From: Spirochaetaceae bacterium
GTDB lineage: Bacteria; Spirochaetota; Spirochaetia; DSM-27196; SKKC01
Length of the DNA stretch: 7,142 nt
Assembly: GCA_003554375.1 (NCBI GenBank)
Contig: PWGF01000180.1
Location: 1-7,142, forward strand
Direction: 5' to 3'
A program made the position numbers and the translations under genes. Under the pieces are notes generated by a model. It did no database searches. It was not told where the DNA came from and saw nothing but the letters and a program-made list of their open reading frames with translations. Positions 6,019-7,142 of this stretch are shown here, in pieces; positions within the stretch are counted from its first letter, which is position 1, and each line of letters opens with the position of its first letter.

Positions 6019-7026
6019 CTACGCACCGAGTCGAAGGCCCGCCGCTCCGGAGCCCAGCAGCCCGGCGTCCGATCCCAGCGAGGCGCATGCCAGCGCGACA
6101 CTCCGGTGAACGTGTGGAAGTACCAGCTCGCGGAGGAAATCCCGGATGGTCGGCATAATGGTAGCCGCTGAGCCCATAACCCCGCCGGTGAACACCACCG
6201 TTGGCGGCCCAACCGTGGTCCCCAAAGCCGCCACCCCCGCCGCCAACGCCCAACAAGCCTCCGAGCGGACACGCTCCGCAAGAGGATCGCCTTCCCCGGC
6301 TAGTCGAAACAGTATCTCAGGGTCCAAAGCGGGGTCTGCCTGCCCTTGGTTTTCCGAGGCAACGCGCCGTGCTACCTCGCTCCGGCTCTCCGCATACTCC
6401 GACGCCAACTCGCGAGCGGATTCCACGATGCCCGTTGCCGAAGCATACGCCTCTATACAGCCGCGGTTGCCGCAGCGGCAGAGCCGGCCGTGAGGTCGGA
6501 CAACCAGGTGCCCCAACTCTCCGGCTATGCCGCGGTGGCCGGCATGCGGTCGCCCACCCAAAACGATGCCGCATCCTATACCGGTGCCGACATTGATGAG
6601 CGCTACGCTTCTCTCCTCGTCCAGCTGATTCTCGCCGGGACGAGGCTTTGCCGCGCCAAACTCAAGCTCACCCAGAGCCGCTGCATTCGCATCGTTCAGT
6701 ACGACAAAGGGGAACGACAGTCTCCGGCGAAGCCCTGCCGCGATATCCAGCTCCTCCCAACCCGCAATATTGACCGCCGCGCCGTTTAGATATCCACGGT
6801 CGTCTACCATGCCCGGAGTAGCCACCCCGACACCGACAAGCCGATCCTGCGGCCTCACAACGCTTTCGAGAGCCTCGACCTCGCTGCGGATCGCGGCCAA
6901 CACATCCTCCGCCCCGGATTGGGGTGTCCTGGTACGACGAGCCCCGTACACCGCCCCATCACCGTCGACTATCCCGGACTTGATCCAAGTACCACCCATG
7001 TCGATTCCGATGGCGATGCGGCTCAT
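6019..7026 (-). CDS. ROK-family sugar kinase (glucokinase-like)
   Basis: Predicted cytoplasmic kinase of 335 residues that phosphorylates a hexose or amino sugar with ATP. The N-terminal phosphate-binding motif is IGIDMGGTWIKSG (6-18). A second stretch, VATPGMVD (68-75), leads to the catalytic aspartate D112 in LNDANAAALGE (110-120). The ATP-binding NVGTGIGCG follows at 145-153. The ROK signature is complete: GELGH (E170, H173), then CRCGNRGCIE with C183, C185 and C190, which with H173 should bind zinc, and E192. No DNA-binding domain precedes the kinase domain, so this is an enzyme rather than a NagC/XylR-type repressor. GGAG at 7035-7038 on the - strand lies eight bases before the ATG. The start overlaps the stop of the gene before it by four bases, so they form an operon. 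Glucose is the default guess; fructose, N-acetylglucosamine or N-acetylmannosamine cannot be excluded. Confidence 0.93.
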   Translation of the reverse strand: MSRIAIGIDMGGTWIKSGIVDGDGAVYGARRTRTPQSGAEDVLAAIRSEVEALESVVRPQDRLVGVGVATPGMVDDRGYLNGAAVNIAGWEELDIAAGLRRRLSFPFVVLNDANAAALGELEFGAAKPRPGENQLDEERSVALINVGTGIGCGIVLGGRPHAGHRGIAGELGHLVVRPHGRLCRCGNRGCIEAYASATGIVESARELASEYAESRSEVARRVASENQGQADPALDPEILFRLAGEGDPLAERVRSEACWALAAGVAALGTTVGPPTVVFTGGVMGSAATIMPTIRDFLRELVLPHVHRSVALACASLGSDAGLLGSGAAGLRLGA

Positions 7027-7142
7027 GGTACCGTCTCCAGAATGGGGACGACGCGCTCCCAGGTGATGGATCCGTGGTCAAGCGGTCGATCGAGCCGTGG
7101 AACCGTGAACAGTCGCTCCAGAAACATACCCGCCGCCCCTTC
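7023..7142 (-). CDS. C-terminal end of an unidentified gene upstream of the ROK kinase (partial)
   Basis: An open frame of 39 residues enters from the right edge and ends in TGA at 7025-7023. Its stop overlaps the ROK start in the sequence ATGA, a classic sign of translational coupling, which makes this a real gene end rather than a chance frame. The visible tail includes GMFLERLF and SITWERVVPILETV. It looks like an ordinary soluble protein end (amphipathic, no membrane segment). I do not recognise the family. Given the downstream sugar kinase, a carbohydrate-metabolism enzyme is plausible but unproven. Confidence 0.65.
   Translation of the reverse strand, partial: EGAAGMFLERLFTVPRLDRPLDHGSITWERVVPILETVP
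7035..7038 (-). promoter_or_regulatory. Ribosome binding site of the ROK kinase gene
   Basis: On the - strand, GGAG lies eight bases before the ATG at 7026-7024, within the end of the upstream partial gene. It supports the chosen start, which places the phosphate-binding motif at residues 6-18 as usual for ROK proteins. Confidence 0.6.

Noticed and set aside
1..7142. tRNA, rRNA, CRISPR array, insertion sequence or prophage signal
   Set aside because: None was seen: no clover-leaf, no regularly spaced repeats, no transposase or integrase motifs, and nearly all of the window is filled with ordinary chromosomal genes.

Overview
The window is a GC-rich (roughly 60% or more by eye), tightly packed piece of bacterial chromosome. 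It holds four complete protein genes on the + strand and one on the - strand, plus one partial gene at each edge. No RNA gene, insertion sequence or CRISPR array was seen. The organism is probably a double-membraned bacterium: it has a MacB-type efflux protein preceded by the tail of a probable periplasmic adaptor, and a lipoprotein signal. The style of the histidine kinase and the gene mix suggest a free-living spirochaete, but that is an impression, not a demonstration.

Positions 1-4700 look like one co-directional efflux-plus-regulation module. The Gly/Pro-rich tail of a probable MacA-like adaptor ends at 89. It overlaps by one base (TAATG) a complete MacB-type ABC transporter, with ATPase and permease in one 667-residue chain. 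After a 146-base gap comes an OmpR-family response regulator, which overlaps by four bases (GTGA) a membrane-bound sensor histidine kinase. The simplest reading is that the two-component pair senses an envelope stress or a compound and controls the transporter. The gap before the regulator holds 10-bp tandem direct repeats, the layout expected of an OmpR-family binding site.

The two regulatory proteins carry unusual extra segments. The response regulator has a linker of about 78 residues between receiver and DNA-binding domains. The kinase has an insert of about 30 residues inside its ATP-binding domain, between the N box and the G1 box, and a proline-rich stretch in its sensor region. The linker and the ATPase insert are both encoded by DNA with nested inverted repeats and share two 8-mers in the same order. 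They may derive from a small palindromic repeat inserted in frame.

Positions 4701-4829 are non-coding and contain a plausible sigma70-type promoter whose predicted start lies almost on the next start codon. The gene at 4830-5984 encodes a predicted lipid-anchored endonuclease/exonuclease/phosphatase-family hydrolase. It converges, across only 34 bases, on a - strand ROK-family sugar kinase (6019-7026). That kinase overlaps by four bases (ATGA) the end of an unidentified upstream gene running off the right edge, so the - strand genes form a separate, probably sugar-related operon.
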